Assembly: GCA_964515335.1 (NCBI GenBank) | Contig: CAZETS010000025.1 | Span: 3,731 to 67,730, forward strand | DNA length: 64,000 bases | Reading direction: 5' to 3' | Source of the DNA: TMED88 sp964515335 | GTDB lineage: Bacteria > Myxococcota_A > UBA9160 > UBA4427 | Shown here: in pieces, positions 42,142-49,805 of the stretch | How the letters are laid out: each line of letters starts with the position of its first letter | Numbering within the stretch: position 1 is the stretch's first letter | Position numbers and translations under genes: made by a program | The notes under the pieces: generated by a model | What the model was told of the DNA's origin: nothing | The model's database searches: none | What the model saw: only the letters and a program-made list of their open reading frames with translations

Positions 42142-43035
42142 TCAGTCACGGAAGACGCCGTGTCGTTCCGCCAGCCCTCGCTCGAAGCCCGCCATGATGG
42201 CGGCCTTCACCACGTCGACCCGGTCCTGGATGTGGGCGTCGTCCTCGTCCGGGTCGCCCTCGAAGTGGAGCGGCTCGCCGAAGTAGATGTGGTACTTCAC
42301 CGGAAGCGGCAGCAGGCCCAGCGGACCGAGCAGCGGAAACGTCGCGGTCACGGGTAGCGCCGGCATACCGAAGAGACGCCCGACGCGGGAGAGGTTCACG
42401 AGCCCGGGCTGCTGCTCCTCGGATCCGACGATCGAGACCGGCACGATCGGCGTGTCGGTCTCGAGCGCCAGGCGCATGAAGCCGAGGCCGAAGCGCATCA
42501 GCTCGTAGCGGTCCTTGTAGAGCTTGTTCATGCCGCGCACGCCCTCCGGAAACACCATCACGCACTCGCCGGCCTCGAGCATCGAGGTGCAGTTGCGCGG
42601 CGTCCCTACCAGCGAGCCTCCGCGAGCCGCGGCGACGCTGACGAAGGGCAGCTCGGACACCCAGTACTCCGCCATGCCCCGCGCGATGCGCGGCGGCTCG
42701 GCCTCGAGCAGCATCGCCGCCGAGAGCATCATGCCGTCGAAGGGCAGCTGCCCGGCGTGGTTGGCGATCAACAGCACGCGACCCGGCGGCACGCGGTCGA
42801 TGTCGACCGTCCGCACCCGGAAGTAGTACTTGTAGAGCAGCGCCATCGGCAGCGAGTTGGCGCTCACGAACTCGGGCGAGAACCCCTGGTCGTCGAATCC
42901 GTACTCGTTCAACGGCGTCGGGATGCGCGCCACCCTCTCCTCGATCGCGTCCTGCATGCGCCGAAGCCAGAGCGGTCTCAGGGCGCCGGCTACGTCGCGG
43001 ACCGCGGTCAGGGCGCTGGTCGTCGACCGGCTCAT
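42142..43035 (-). CDS. Lysophospholipid acyltransferase (PlsC-like)
   Basis: 297 residues, start at ATG 43035 overlapping the epimerase stop (ATGA). Glycerolipid acyltransferase fold: ANHAGQLPFDG is the catalytic histidine-aspartate motif in the longer-spaced form found in actinobacterial and delta-type enzymes, and VFPEGVRG is the phosphate-binding motif. The PLLGPLGLLPLPVKYHIYFGEPL stretch is shared closely with the 48.6-kb acyltransferase, showing that they are paralogues. It probably acylates a glycerolipid, lysophospholipid or an unusual lipid. Translation is coupled to the upstream NAD-dependent epimerase. Confidence 0.87.
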   Translation of the reverse strand: MSRSTTSALTAVRDVAGALRPLWLRRMQDAIEERVARIPTPLNEYGFDDQGFSPEFVSANSLPMALLYKYYFRVRTVDIDRVPPGRVLLIANHAGQLPFDGMMLSAAMLLEAEPPRIARGMAEYWVSELPFVSVAAARGGSLVGTPRNCTSMLEAGECVMVFPEGVRGMNKLYKDRYELMRFGLGFMRLALETDTPIVPVSIVGSEEQQPGLVNLSRVGRLFGMPALPVTATFPLLGPLGLLPLPVKYHIYFGEPLHFEGDPDEDDAHIQDRVDVVKAAIMAGFERGLAERHGVFRD

Positions 43036-43985
43036 CGATCCCTCCGCCTCCGCATGTTGTCGAACATCTCGCGCAGCGACACCTTGGGCCGGAAGCCCGT
43101 CGCCTCTTCGAAGCGCCGGCCGGACACGCACACCGGGTAGCGCAGGTAGTCGATCGCGCCGGGCGGGTAATGCCAGATCCCCCACTCGAACGTACGCCGG
43201 CAGAGCGCCTCGAAGACCGGACCCGGGATCGGCCACGCCGTGGCTCCGATCGCCTGGATCGCGGTGTGGATCGGCACCTGCCCCGAGCCGACGACGTTGT
43301 AGACGCCTGAGAGTTCGGAGTCGACCGCCAGAGCCAGGGCCTCGACGACGTCCTCCTCGCCGATGAACTGCACGACCGGGTCGAAGCCCGCAACGGTCGG
43401 CACCCGCGCCAGCCGCAGGAAGCTCGCCATCATCGAGTGCGCGCTGGGTCCGAGGGCGTTGACGGGCCGCAGCACCACCGTGTCGATCTCGGCGTGCTGC
43501 CACATGAAGGCGCTCGCGAGGGTGTCCACCTCGACCTGGTCGCGGATCTCCGGGTACGAGCGGCTCGCCGAGAGCGGGAAGTCCTCGTCGATGCCGTACG
43601 GGTTCTCGGCGAACGCGCCGTAGACGGCCGTGCTCGACATCACGACCACCTTCTGCACGCCGTACTTCACACAGTGGTCGAGCAGCTGTTTGGTGCCGCG
43701 CACGTTCACGTCGTGGCGGATCCGCTCGCCCTGCTCGAAGTGGCGGACGAAGCCCATGTGGACGACGACGTCCGGACGCTCGGTCCGCACGACGTCCTCG
43801 AACTTGCGCTTGCGCAGATCCACCCGGTGGACGCGGACGCCGATCTCGGGCCCACGCCAGCGCAGCACGTCGACGCCGCACACGTCCATCGTCGCCGCGA
43901 GGCGCTCCGCGAGCCGCCGGCCGCGCGGCCCCGCGATGCCTGTGATCAGCACCTTCTTCTTGCTGTCTTCCAATGCCGATTCCAC
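43032..43985 (-). CDS. NAD-dependent epimerase/dehydratase (extended SDR)
   Basis: 317 residues, from GTG 43985 with GAGGGG close by. The Rossmann motif TGIAGPRGRRLAERL near residue 15 keeps GxxGxxG. DVVVHMGFVR, the SSTAVYG strand and the REMFDNM C-terminus belong to the NAD-epimerase family. The YxxxK position reads YPEIR, arginine in place of lysine, so activity may be altered. It is coupled by overlap to the acyltransferase gene. The same pair, in reverse order and with a ParA-like gene, recurs at 47.6-50.8 kb. Substrate unknown; a lipid-linked sugar or sterol-like molecule are possibilities. Confidence 0.83.
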   Translation of the reverse strand: MESALEDSKKKVLITGIAGPRGRRLAERLAATMDVCGVDVLRWRGPEIGVRVHRVDLRKRKFEDVVRTERPDVVVHMGFVRHFEQGERIRHDVNVRGTKQLLDHCVKYGVQKVVVMSSTAVYGAFAENPYGIDEDFPLSASRSYPEIRDQVEVDTLASAFMWQHAEIDTVVLRPVNALGPSAHSMMASFLRLARVPTVAGFDPVVQFIGEEDVVEALALAVDSELSGVYNVVGSGQVPIHTAIQAIGATAWPIPGPVFEALCRRTFEWGIWHYPPGAIDYLRYPVCVSGRRFEEATGFRPKVSLREMFDNMRRRRDR

Positions 43986-44214
43986 CACAGCCCCTCGGCC
44001 ACGCCCGGGAGCGCACCGGCCCTCGATCCGCCGATCGATCGGCGTCCGGCTGCCGGGCAGGATAGACACCCCAGGCAGCGCCGCGAGCAGCCAATGCAGC
44101 TACCCTCCTGTGCGTCCGGCACCCGAGCTGCGGCAGGGGGCCGACTGGGGCGGATCGCCCCGGTCGATGCGGGGGCCGCGGCGCTGTGATACCCATCGCC
44201 CCAAAGGGGTTGGA

Positions 44215-44937
44215 TTGGAAACCGTCGCCCGCGTCGAAGAGGTCCGGATTCAGCTGCCGGAGCCCCTCGACGGAGTCGATGCCCTGTCGGCGATCGTGGG
44301 CATCCCCGAGTGGTGGCCGACCGGCACCCGCGTCGCGGTGGCGATCGCCCACGGCGCCGACGGTGACCTGGACGACCCGCTCGTCGAGCTGCTCCACCGC
44401 GACCTCGCCGCCCGCCGGTACCTCACGATCCGCTTCAACTTTCCCTTCGCCGAGGCCGGCCGGGCCGCCGACGAGGACGATCTCGAGGTGCTCGACCGCG
44501 CGTTCCGCGCCGCTCTCTCGGTGCTCGGCCGGGATCCGAACGCAGCCCCGTCACATCTCTTCCTCGGTGGTACGGGGCTCGGCGCCCGAGTAGCGGCGCG
44601 GCTCGCCAGCTCTCGGCTGCAGATCGACGGCGTCTTCTTCCTCGGCTACCCGCTGCACGCTCCCGGCGAGAGCGACCGGCCCTGTGCGGATCCGCTGTTC
44701 CGCATCATCCCCTCGATGCTCTTCTTGCAGGGCAACGCCGATCCCTGCTGTGACCTCGGCACCCTGCGCCGGGTGCTCTCGCGAAGCGGCGCGCCCTCGA
44801 CCCTGCGCATCCTCGACGGGGCCGACGGGTCGCTGACGACCCCGGGCGACTCCGGGCCCGAGCAAGACGCGAGCCGCCGCGCCGTGGCCGACACCCTGGC
44901 CGACTGGATCGAGAAGGTCCTCGACGGCGGGGGCTGA
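44215..44937 (+). CDS. Alpha/beta hydrolase-fold protein without catalytic Ser and His
   Basis: 240 residues from TTG at 44215 with AAGGGG 5 bases upstream. It resembles the KANL3/Tex30 hydrolase group: VAVAIAHGADGDLDDPLVELLHRDL, LTIRFNFPFAEAGR, VFFLGYPLHAPG, LFLQGNADPCCD. In this family the nucleophile motif is GxSxG followed by GR, but here it reads GTGLGAR, so glycine replaces serine. The GADHSF histidine motif reads GADGSL, so histidine is also glycine. It should therefore be catalytically dead as a classical hydrolase, perhaps a binding or regulatory protein. It precedes etfBA by 305 bases. Confidence 0.82.
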   Translation: METVARVEEVRIQLPEPLDGVDALSAIVGIPEWWPTGTRVAVAIAHGADGDLDDPLVELLHRDLAARRYLTIRFNFPFAEAGRAADEDDLEVLDRAFRAALSVLGRDPNAAPSHLFLGGTGLGARVAARLASSRLQIDGVFFLGYPLHAPGESDRPCADPLFRIIPSMLFLQGNADPCCDLGTLRRVLSRSGAPSTLRILDGADGSLTTPGDSGPEQDASRRAVADTLADWIEKVLDGGG

Positions 44938-45136
44938 CGACTGCAGCGCTGTGTTGCTGCGCGCGGCGCCCCTCCCGCGCGCGCCGGCCGGGCTGCCGGA
45001 CGCGCGATTTACGTCAAACTTCCGCCGACTTATGGGTCCGGCCCGACGCCCCGGAAGCCCGCCGCGCGGCCTGGCCGGGGGCGTCGACAGCCGCCGGCAA
45101 GGCCTGGGATGCCGGCGTCAGGGACTCTCTGCGACG

Positions 45137-45165
45137 TTGAAACGGACGGAGCGCTCCGTTAGTGT
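45137..45165 (+). promoter_or_regulatory. Sigma-70-like promoter of etfBA
   Basis: TTGAAA at 45137-45142 (five of six) and TAGTGT at 45160-45165 (three of six) are separated by exactly 17 bases. Transcription would begin near 45172, leaving about 70 bases of leader before etfB. The spacer is almost filled by the palindrome listed separately. Confidence 0.6.
45146..45159. promoter_or_regulatory. Perfect 14-bp palindromic operator in the etfBA promoter
   Basis: ACGGAGCGCTCCGT is its own reverse complement and lies between the -35 and -10 hexamers, where a bound dimer would block RNA polymerase. The form resembles operators of TetR-family repressors of acyl-CoA metabolism, but no such repressor gene is in the window. 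Confidence 0.6.
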
Positions 45166-45242
45166 TCGCGCGCTTTCCGGGGGCCTCTGCGCGCACGCGC
45201 CGGGGCCCTCTTCTGCTCCCACCCACCTCGGAGACAGCCCCC

Positions 45243-46025
45243 ATGAAGGTCATGGTGTGCCTGAAGCAGGTGCCGCACCAGGACGCGCGACTCGACGTCT
45301 CTGCCGACGGCACGTGGATTCAGGAAGACAACATCAAGTTCGAGATCAACAGCTACGACACCTACGCGCTCGAGGAAGCCCTGCGCATCAAGGACGCGGG
45401 CGAGGCCGAGGTGGTCGTCGTCTCGATCGGCCCGGACCGCGTCACCCAGGCGCTGCGCACCGCTCTCGGCATGGGGGCGGATCGCGCCATCCACGTGAAG
45501 GACGCCGAGACCGACGGTTCCGACTCGCTCGGCATCGCAAAGGTCCTCGCCGCGGTCGCCAAGGAGGAGAACCCCGACATCGTCTTCTGCGGCCTGATGG
45601 CCGACGATGGCAACTTCGCCTCGGTGCCGCCGATGCTCGCCGAGCTGATCGACGTGCCGTCGGCGACCGGGGTGCTCAAGACCGACGCGAACGCCGACGG
45701 CATCCAGGTCGAGCGCGAGCTCGAGGGCGGCGCCATGGAGGTCGTCGAGCTGCCGAAGCCGTGCCTGCTCGCGATCCAGACCGGCGCCAACCAGGTCCGC
45801 TACGCGTCCCTCAAGGGCATCATGCAGGCCAAGAAGAAGCCGGTCGACGTGAAGACGGCCGCCGACCTCGGCGTGGCCGGACAGGTCGGCGCGGCGGCGG
45901 CGAAGGTGAAGATCGAGAAGGTCTACGTGCCGCCCAAGTCCGACTCGGCGGAGATCCTGCAGGGCTCGACCGACGAGGTCGTCGGCCAGCTCGTCGGCAA
46001 GATCAAGGAGCTGGGCCTGCTCTGA
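45243..46025 (+). CDS. etfB: Electron transfer flavoprotein beta subunit
   Basis: 260 residues. With EtfA it accepts electrons from acyl-CoA dehydrogenases; the beta subunit holds AMP. MKVMVCLKQVPHQDARLDV is the family start, INSYDTYALEEALRIKD the recognition region, and VFCGLMADDGNFASVPPMLAEL the AMP/FAD-contacting segment. The conserved tail with SAEILQGS and EVVGQL is present. GGAG precedes the ATG. A promoter with an operator palindrome lies about 70 bases upstream. The acyl-CoA dehydrogenase at 13.5 kb is a likely electron donor. Confidence 0.96.
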   Translation: MKVMVCLKQVPHQDARLDVSADGTWIQEDNIKFEINSYDTYALEEALRIKDAGEAEVVVVSIGPDRVTQALRTALGMGADRAIHVKDAETDGSDSLGIAKVLAAVAKEENPDIVFCGLMADDGNFASVPPMLAELIDVPSATGVLKTDANADGIQVERELEGGAMEVVELPKPCLLAIQTGANQVRYASLKGIMQAKKKPVDVKTAADLGVAGQVGAAAAKVKIEKVYVPPKSDSAEILQGSTDEVVGQLVGKIKELGLL

Positions 46026-46094
46026 TCCTGGCGCCGCGTCGCCCGACCGGAACGACGCGCAAGAGCAGCCCCCCACACACGGGAGTACAGACCG

Positions 46095-47066
46095 ATGGGC
46101 AACATACTCGTCGTGGCCGAGCTGACGGCCGACGGCAGCATCCGCGAAGCGACCTTCGAGCTGGTGTCGTTCGCGCAGAAGGTGGCCGGCAGCAGCGGCC
46201 GCAGCGTGCACAGCGTGGTGATCGGCAGCGGCGTCGGCGACGCGGCGAACGAGCTGGCGTCGAAGGGCGGTGGGCAGACCCACGTCGCCGACGACGCCGG
46301 CCTGGCCAACTACTCGGTGGACGCCTGGAACAAGGCCATCCGCGCCGCGGTCGACGCCGCCGACGCCGATCTCGTGCTGCTGTCCAACACGCCGCTCGGC
46401 TGGGACGTCGCGCCCCGCATCGCCGCGGGCCTCGACGCGGCCTTCGCGAGCGACTGCTTCGACGTGGAGGCGAGCGGCGACGGCCTCACCTTCACGCGGC
46501 GCGTCTTCAACGGCAAGCTCGACGCCAAGCTGACGACCAGCGGCACCACGGTCGCCAGCATGCAGCCGGGGGCCACCGAGGCCTTCTCGGGCTCGGGCGA
46601 CGGCTCGACGTCTCCGCTGGCGGTGTCGCTCGACGGCCTGCGCGCGAAGTTCGTCGAGACCCGGCAGGCCGAGGCCACCGGTGTCGATCTGACCAAGGCC
46701 GACATCATCGTCTCGGGTGGTCGCGGTGTAGGCGCCCCCGAGAAGTTCCCCGAGGTCATCCAGCCCCTCGCCGACGCCCTCGGCGGCGCCATGGGGGCGT
46801 CGCGACCGGTCGTCGACGCAGGCTGGCTCGACCACCCCTACCAGGTGGGATCGTCCGGCCAGGTCGTCTCGCCCAAGCTGTACATCGCCTGCGGGATCTC
46901 AGGCGCCATCCAGCACCTCGTCGGCATGAAGGGCAGCAACTACATCGTTGCGATCAACAAGGATCCGGATGCCCCGATCTTCGAGGTCGCGGACGTCGGC
47001 GTGGTCGCCGATCTCTTCGAAGTGGTGCCCGCCCTCACCGAGGCCGTCACGGCGGCGAAGGGCTGA
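46095..47066 (+). CDS. etfA: Electron transfer flavoprotein alpha subunit
   Basis: 323 residues, FAD-binding subunit of ETF. The N-terminal domain starts NILVVAELTADGSI. The C-terminal FAD domain shows IIVSGGRGVGAPEKF, GASRPVVDAGWLDHPYQVGSSGQVVSPKLYIACGISGAIQHLVGM and AINKDPDAPIFEVADVGVVAD, all diagnostic. It follows etfB after 69 bases, and a strong intrinsic terminator lies just beyond. Its final partner would be ETF-quinone oxidoreductase, which is not in the window. Confidence 0.96.
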   Translation: MGNILVVAELTADGSIREATFELVSFAQKVAGSSGRSVHSVVIGSGVGDAANELASKGGGQTHVADDAGLANYSVDAWNKAIRAAVDAADADLVLLSNTPLGWDVAPRIAAGLDAAFASDCFDVEASGDGLTFTRRVFNGKLDAKLTTSGTTVASMQPGATEAFSGSGDGSTSPLAVSLDGLRAKFVETRQAEATGVDLTKADIIVSGGRGVGAPEKFPEVIQPLADALGGAMGASRPVVDAGWLDHPYQVGSSGQVVSPKLYIACGISGAIQHLVGMKGSNYIVAINKDPDAPIFEVADVGVVADLFEVVPALTEAVTAAKG

Positions 47067-47136
47067 TCGCGCCCGTCCGAGACTCTCCGTTCGACCCACC
47101 CGGCCCATCCGGCCGGCTACCGGCCGAAGCTCCAAC

Positions 47137-47167
47137 GAGGCCCGCACCGTAGACCGGTGCGGGCCTC
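47137..47167 (+). terminator. Rho-independent terminator of etfBA
   Basis: A perfect 13-bp GC-rich stem (47137-47149 with 47155-47167) with loop TAGAC is followed by TTCACTTT. It lies 70 bases after the etfA stop. Confidence 0.85.
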
Positions 47168-47238
47168 TTCACTTTCGGGCCTCGACGACTGGAGACGATC
47201 GTCACATGGCTATGTCGAGCGGAGTCCTACATTTGCCG

Positions 47239-47267
47239 TTGACACGCAACCGGTGCGGGACTAAACG
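47239..47267 (+). promoter_or_regulatory. Promoter-like element upstream of the ParA module
   Basis: A perfect TTGACA -35 hexamer at 47239-47244 is followed, 17 bases on, by TAAACG (three of six). It is the best -35 match seen in the window and points to the repeat tract and the ParA-like gene 373 bases downstream. Confidence 0.5.
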
Positions 47268-47370
47268 ATCGAATCGAACGAACGAGATGCCGTCGCACGC
47301 AAGGCACTCAGGCCGAGCAGGCCCAGTAGAAAGTTGGGACGGATAGTTCCAGCCGATCGTCCCGGCAGAA

Positions 47371-47422
47371 AACTCCAACAGTGAGTTCCAGCAGTAAGTT
47401 CCAGCAGAAAGCTCCAGCAGAA
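47371..47422. repeat. Four tandem 13-bp repeats upstream of the ParA-like gene
   Basis: Units follow AGTTCCAGCAGAA: 47371-47383 (diverged), 47384-47396, 47397-47409, 47410-47422. The last three differ from each other by one or two bases. Thirteen bases is close to one helical turn and a quarter. The sense strand is purine-rich. Confidence 0.9.
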
Positions 47423-47425
47423 TAC

Positions 47426-47498
47426 GAGGCAGAGGCAGAGGCAGAGGCAGAGGCAGAGAGCAGAGGCAGAGGCAGAGGCAGAGGCAGAGAGCAGAGAG
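47426..47498. repeat. GAGGCA hexamer microsatellite
   Basis: Five GAGGCA units, one GAGAGCA, four GAGGCA units, another GAGAGCA, then GAGAG, directly after the 13-bp repeats. One strand is almost free of thymine. The tract is unlike everything else in the window and is outside any credible gene. Confidence 0.95.
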
Positions 47499-47639
47499 CG
47501 GCGGCAGGGAAACAGCCAGGCCGGATACGCCAAACGACGCGATCGCGAGTCGATCGGTCGGGCGATCGATCGAGTGGTCGGGTTCAGAGCAGGCACCCCA
47601 GGGAATCGCCCAGCGCATCAGGGCTGAGGGGGACGAGCC

Positions 47640-48596
47640 ATTCCTCGCCGCATCGCATTCATCAACGAGAAGGGCGGCAGCGGCAAGACGACGCTGGTCG
47701 CCAACCTCGCCGCCGACCTGGCCGAGCGGCACGGTCGCCGCACCCTGGCGATCGACATGGACCCGCAGGGCCAGCTCGGCAAGGTGCTCGGCATCGACGT
47801 GCGCCGCCCCCCGCGGTCGGCGGCCGAGCTGCTCGTAGACAGCTCGCTCGGCACTCCGGTGACCGCGGAACACGAGCCGGGTGAGGCCGGGGTCTCGGGC
47901 CATACGCGACGTTCCCGCGACCTGCCGACGGAAGGGCTCCCCGCTCAGCCGACCCGCATCGCCAATCTCGACATCGTCGTCGGCAACAAGGCCCTGGCGC
48001 TGTTTCCCACCTGGGTCGACGCTCGCGCCGGTGACGACGGGACGGGCCGGCTCGCAGCCTGCCTGGACGCCGGCCCGGGCTTCGACGAGTACGACTTCGT
48101 GCTCTTCGACGCTCCGCCGAGCTTCGGACCACTGACGCTCAGCGTACTGCGGGCGTGCCGCGAGGTCGTGGTGCCCTGCCCGCTCACCTATCTCGCGCTC
48201 GACGGCTGCGCGGAGCTGATGCGCACCGTCGAGATGGTCCAGCGACGCTACGACCACCCCGCCCTCGAGGTCGCGATGGTGATTCCGACCTTCTACCGGC
48301 GCACCCGACTGGCGGACGAGTGCCTGGCACGGCTGCGCGACCGCTTCCCCGACGAGATCGCCGAGACCGTCGTGAGTTACCACGTGAAGATCGACGAGGC
48401 GCAGTCACGCGGACTCTCGATCTTCGAGTACGCGCCGCGTGATCGCGGCGCCGCCGCGATGGCCGTCCTCGCCGACGAGCTCCTCGCGCGCGAACCCGCT
48501 CAACGCGCCCAGCGGCCGGCCCCCGACGCACAGCAGGGCGCCGACCGGCCGCGGCTGCGCGCCGTCGGATCGCTGCGCGACGAGGAGGTCGCGTGA
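47640..48596 (+). CDS. ParA/MinD-like ATPase read from an ATT codon
   Basis: 318 residues. The deviant Walker A motif EKGGSGKTT lies at residues 10-18, then LAIDMDPQGQLGK (Walker A' aspartate) and VLFDAPPSFGPLTLSVL (Walker B). IPTFYRRTRLADECLARL and KIDEAQSRGLSIFEYAPRDRGA match ParA/Soj C-termini, and no ParB-type gene follows. An in-frame TGA at 47625 closes the frame upstream, and there is no ATG, GTG or TTG before 47757, which lies beyond the Walker A motif. ATT at 47640, 6 bases after GAGGGGG, is the only well-placed start. The stop overlaps the acyltransferase start (GTGA). Its residues 80-110 are an extra loop. Confidence 0.85.
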   Translation: MPRRIAFINEKGGSGKTTLVANLAADLAERHGRRTLAIDMDPQGQLGKVLGIDVRRPPRSAAELLVDSSLGTPVTAEHEPGEAGVSGHTRRSRDLPTEGLPAQPTRIANLDIVVGNKALALFPTWVDARAGDDGTGRLAACLDAGPGFDEYDFVLFDAPPSFGPLTLSVLRACREVVVPCPLTYLALDGCAELMRTVEMVQRRYDHPALEVAMVIPTFYRRTRLADECLARLRDRFPDEIAETVVSYHVKIDEAQSRGLSIFEYAPRDRGAAAMAVLADELLAREPAQRAQRPAPDAQQGADRPRLRAVGSLRDEEVA

Positions 48597-49786
48597 GCCG
48601 GATCCCCGGAAGCAGCGGTGGCAGCGGAGACGGCCCGATCGAGGGCGAGTGGCTCCCTCCGGAACCGCGCGTCGTGCAGCCGGCACTGGGATGCGACCCG
48701 TTCGCGACCCCCTGCGACCCCGACCCCTTCGAGGCCGGGCTGAGCGAGCTGGGCCTCGGAGGCCCCATGCCGTCGAACGAAGAGACCGCCGACGAAGCCG
48801 GGACCGGCCCCCTGGATGCGCCGGCCGTCCGGCCGATCCGGGCCCGCGCAGACCACCGACCGGGCGCGGCCGGCAGCCTGCGAAGCGCCGGCCCGAGTCG
48901 GCTGAGGGGCCGGGCCGCACGAGCCTCCGCGCTCGGAGACGTCGACCTCCGCGAGCCGGCCGACTGGCTCGACCGCCTGCTCGACGAGGACGAGCGGCGC
49001 CGGCTCGTCGCCCTGCTGGAGTGGGCCGGGGGCGAGGGGGACTTCGACCGGTTCGGCCTCTCTGCCACGAGCCTGCGTCGGGCCTTTCCGTTCTTCCTGG
49101 GCCTCTACCGTGCCTGGTTCCGGGTGCGCAGCAGCGGTCACGAGCACCTGCCCCACGCAGGCCCTGCGATCCTCGCCGCCAACCACGGCGGACTGCTTCC
49201 CTTCGACGGCGCCATGCTGGTGATGGACGTGGCGCTCTCGACCGATCCGCCGCGCCTGTTGCGTGCGATCGTCGACTACTGGGTGGGCAAGCTGCCCTTC
49301 GTGAACGTGTTCTACGCCCGCGTCGGCCAGGTGATCGGCACTCGCGAGAACTTCGCCGACCTGCTCGCCGGCGATCAACTCGTGCTCGTCTTTCCCGAGG
49401 GCATGGACGGCGCACGCAAGCTCGTCACGCAACGCAACCGCCTGCAGAGCTTCCGGCGCGGCTTCATCGAGCAGGCGCTGCGCGCCCAGGCCCCGGTGAT
49501 TCCCACCGCGGTGATCGGCAGCGACGACCAGGCGCCCATCCTGTTCGACTTGAAGCCTATCGCCCGGGCTCTCGGCCTGCCGACCATGCCGGTGACACCG
49601 ACCTTCCCACTGCTGGGACCGTTGGGCCTCGTCCCCTACCCGGTGCCGTACCGAATCGTCTACGGCGAGCCCATGCCCTTCCACGAACGCTTCGGCCCCG
49701 CCGGCGCCAACGACCCCCGCCTCGTCCGCTACCTCGCACGGCTCGTCCGCCGCGAGGTACAGCTCTTGATCGACAAGAACTGCTGA
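48593..49786 (+). CDS. Acyltransferase with long disordered N-terminus, in ParA module
   Basis: 397 residues from GTG 48593, overlapping the ParA stop. The first 120 residues are rich in Gly, Pro, Ser, Arg and acidic residues and look disordered. The glycerolipid acyltransferase domain follows: AANHGGLLPFDGAM (catalytic His-Asp), VFPEGMDG (phosphate site) and FPLLGPLGLVPYPVPYRIVYGEPMPF. This last stretch pairs it with the acyltransferase at 42.1 kb, a paralogue. Disordered N-terminal regions can recruit partners, and coupling to a ParA-like ATPase suggests positioned lipid modification, but that is a guess. It is followed 19 bases later by an epimerase-like gene. Confidence 0.85.
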   Translation: MSRIPGSSGGSGDGPIEGEWLPPEPRVVQPALGCDPFATPCDPDPFEAGLSELGLGGPMPSNEETADEAGTGPLDAPAVRPIRARADHRPGAAGSLRSAGPSRLRGRAARASALGDVDLREPADWLDRLLDEDERRRLVALLEWAGGEGDFDRFGLSATSLRRAFPFFLGLYRAWFRVRSSGHEHLPHAGPAILAANHGGLLPFDGAMLVMDVALSTDPPRLLRAIVDYWVGKLPFVNVFYARVGQVIGTRENFADLLAGDQLVLVFPEGMDGARKLVTQRNRLQSFRRGFIEQALRAQAPVIPTAVIGSDDQAPILFDLKPIARALGLPTMPVTPTFPLLGPLGLVPYPVPYRIVYGEPMPFHERFGPAGANDPRLVRYLARLVRREVQLLIDKNC

Positions 49787-49805
49787 GGAAAGCAACGAGC
49801 CGCCA

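Noticed and set aside
47371..47498. CRISPR array
   Set aside because: Units are 13 or 6 bases and directly abut, with no unique spacers. There are no cas genes; the RecB-like nuclease at 39.5 kb is far away and resembles AddB as much as Cas4.
47381..47884. Open frame over the repeat tract with Glu-Ala and Arg-Gly runs (and a leucine-rich frame on the other strand)
   Set aside because: The repeated residues come from hexamer repeats read in frame. There is no ribosome binding site or family, and the downstream part is out of frame with the ParA gene that occupies the same bases.
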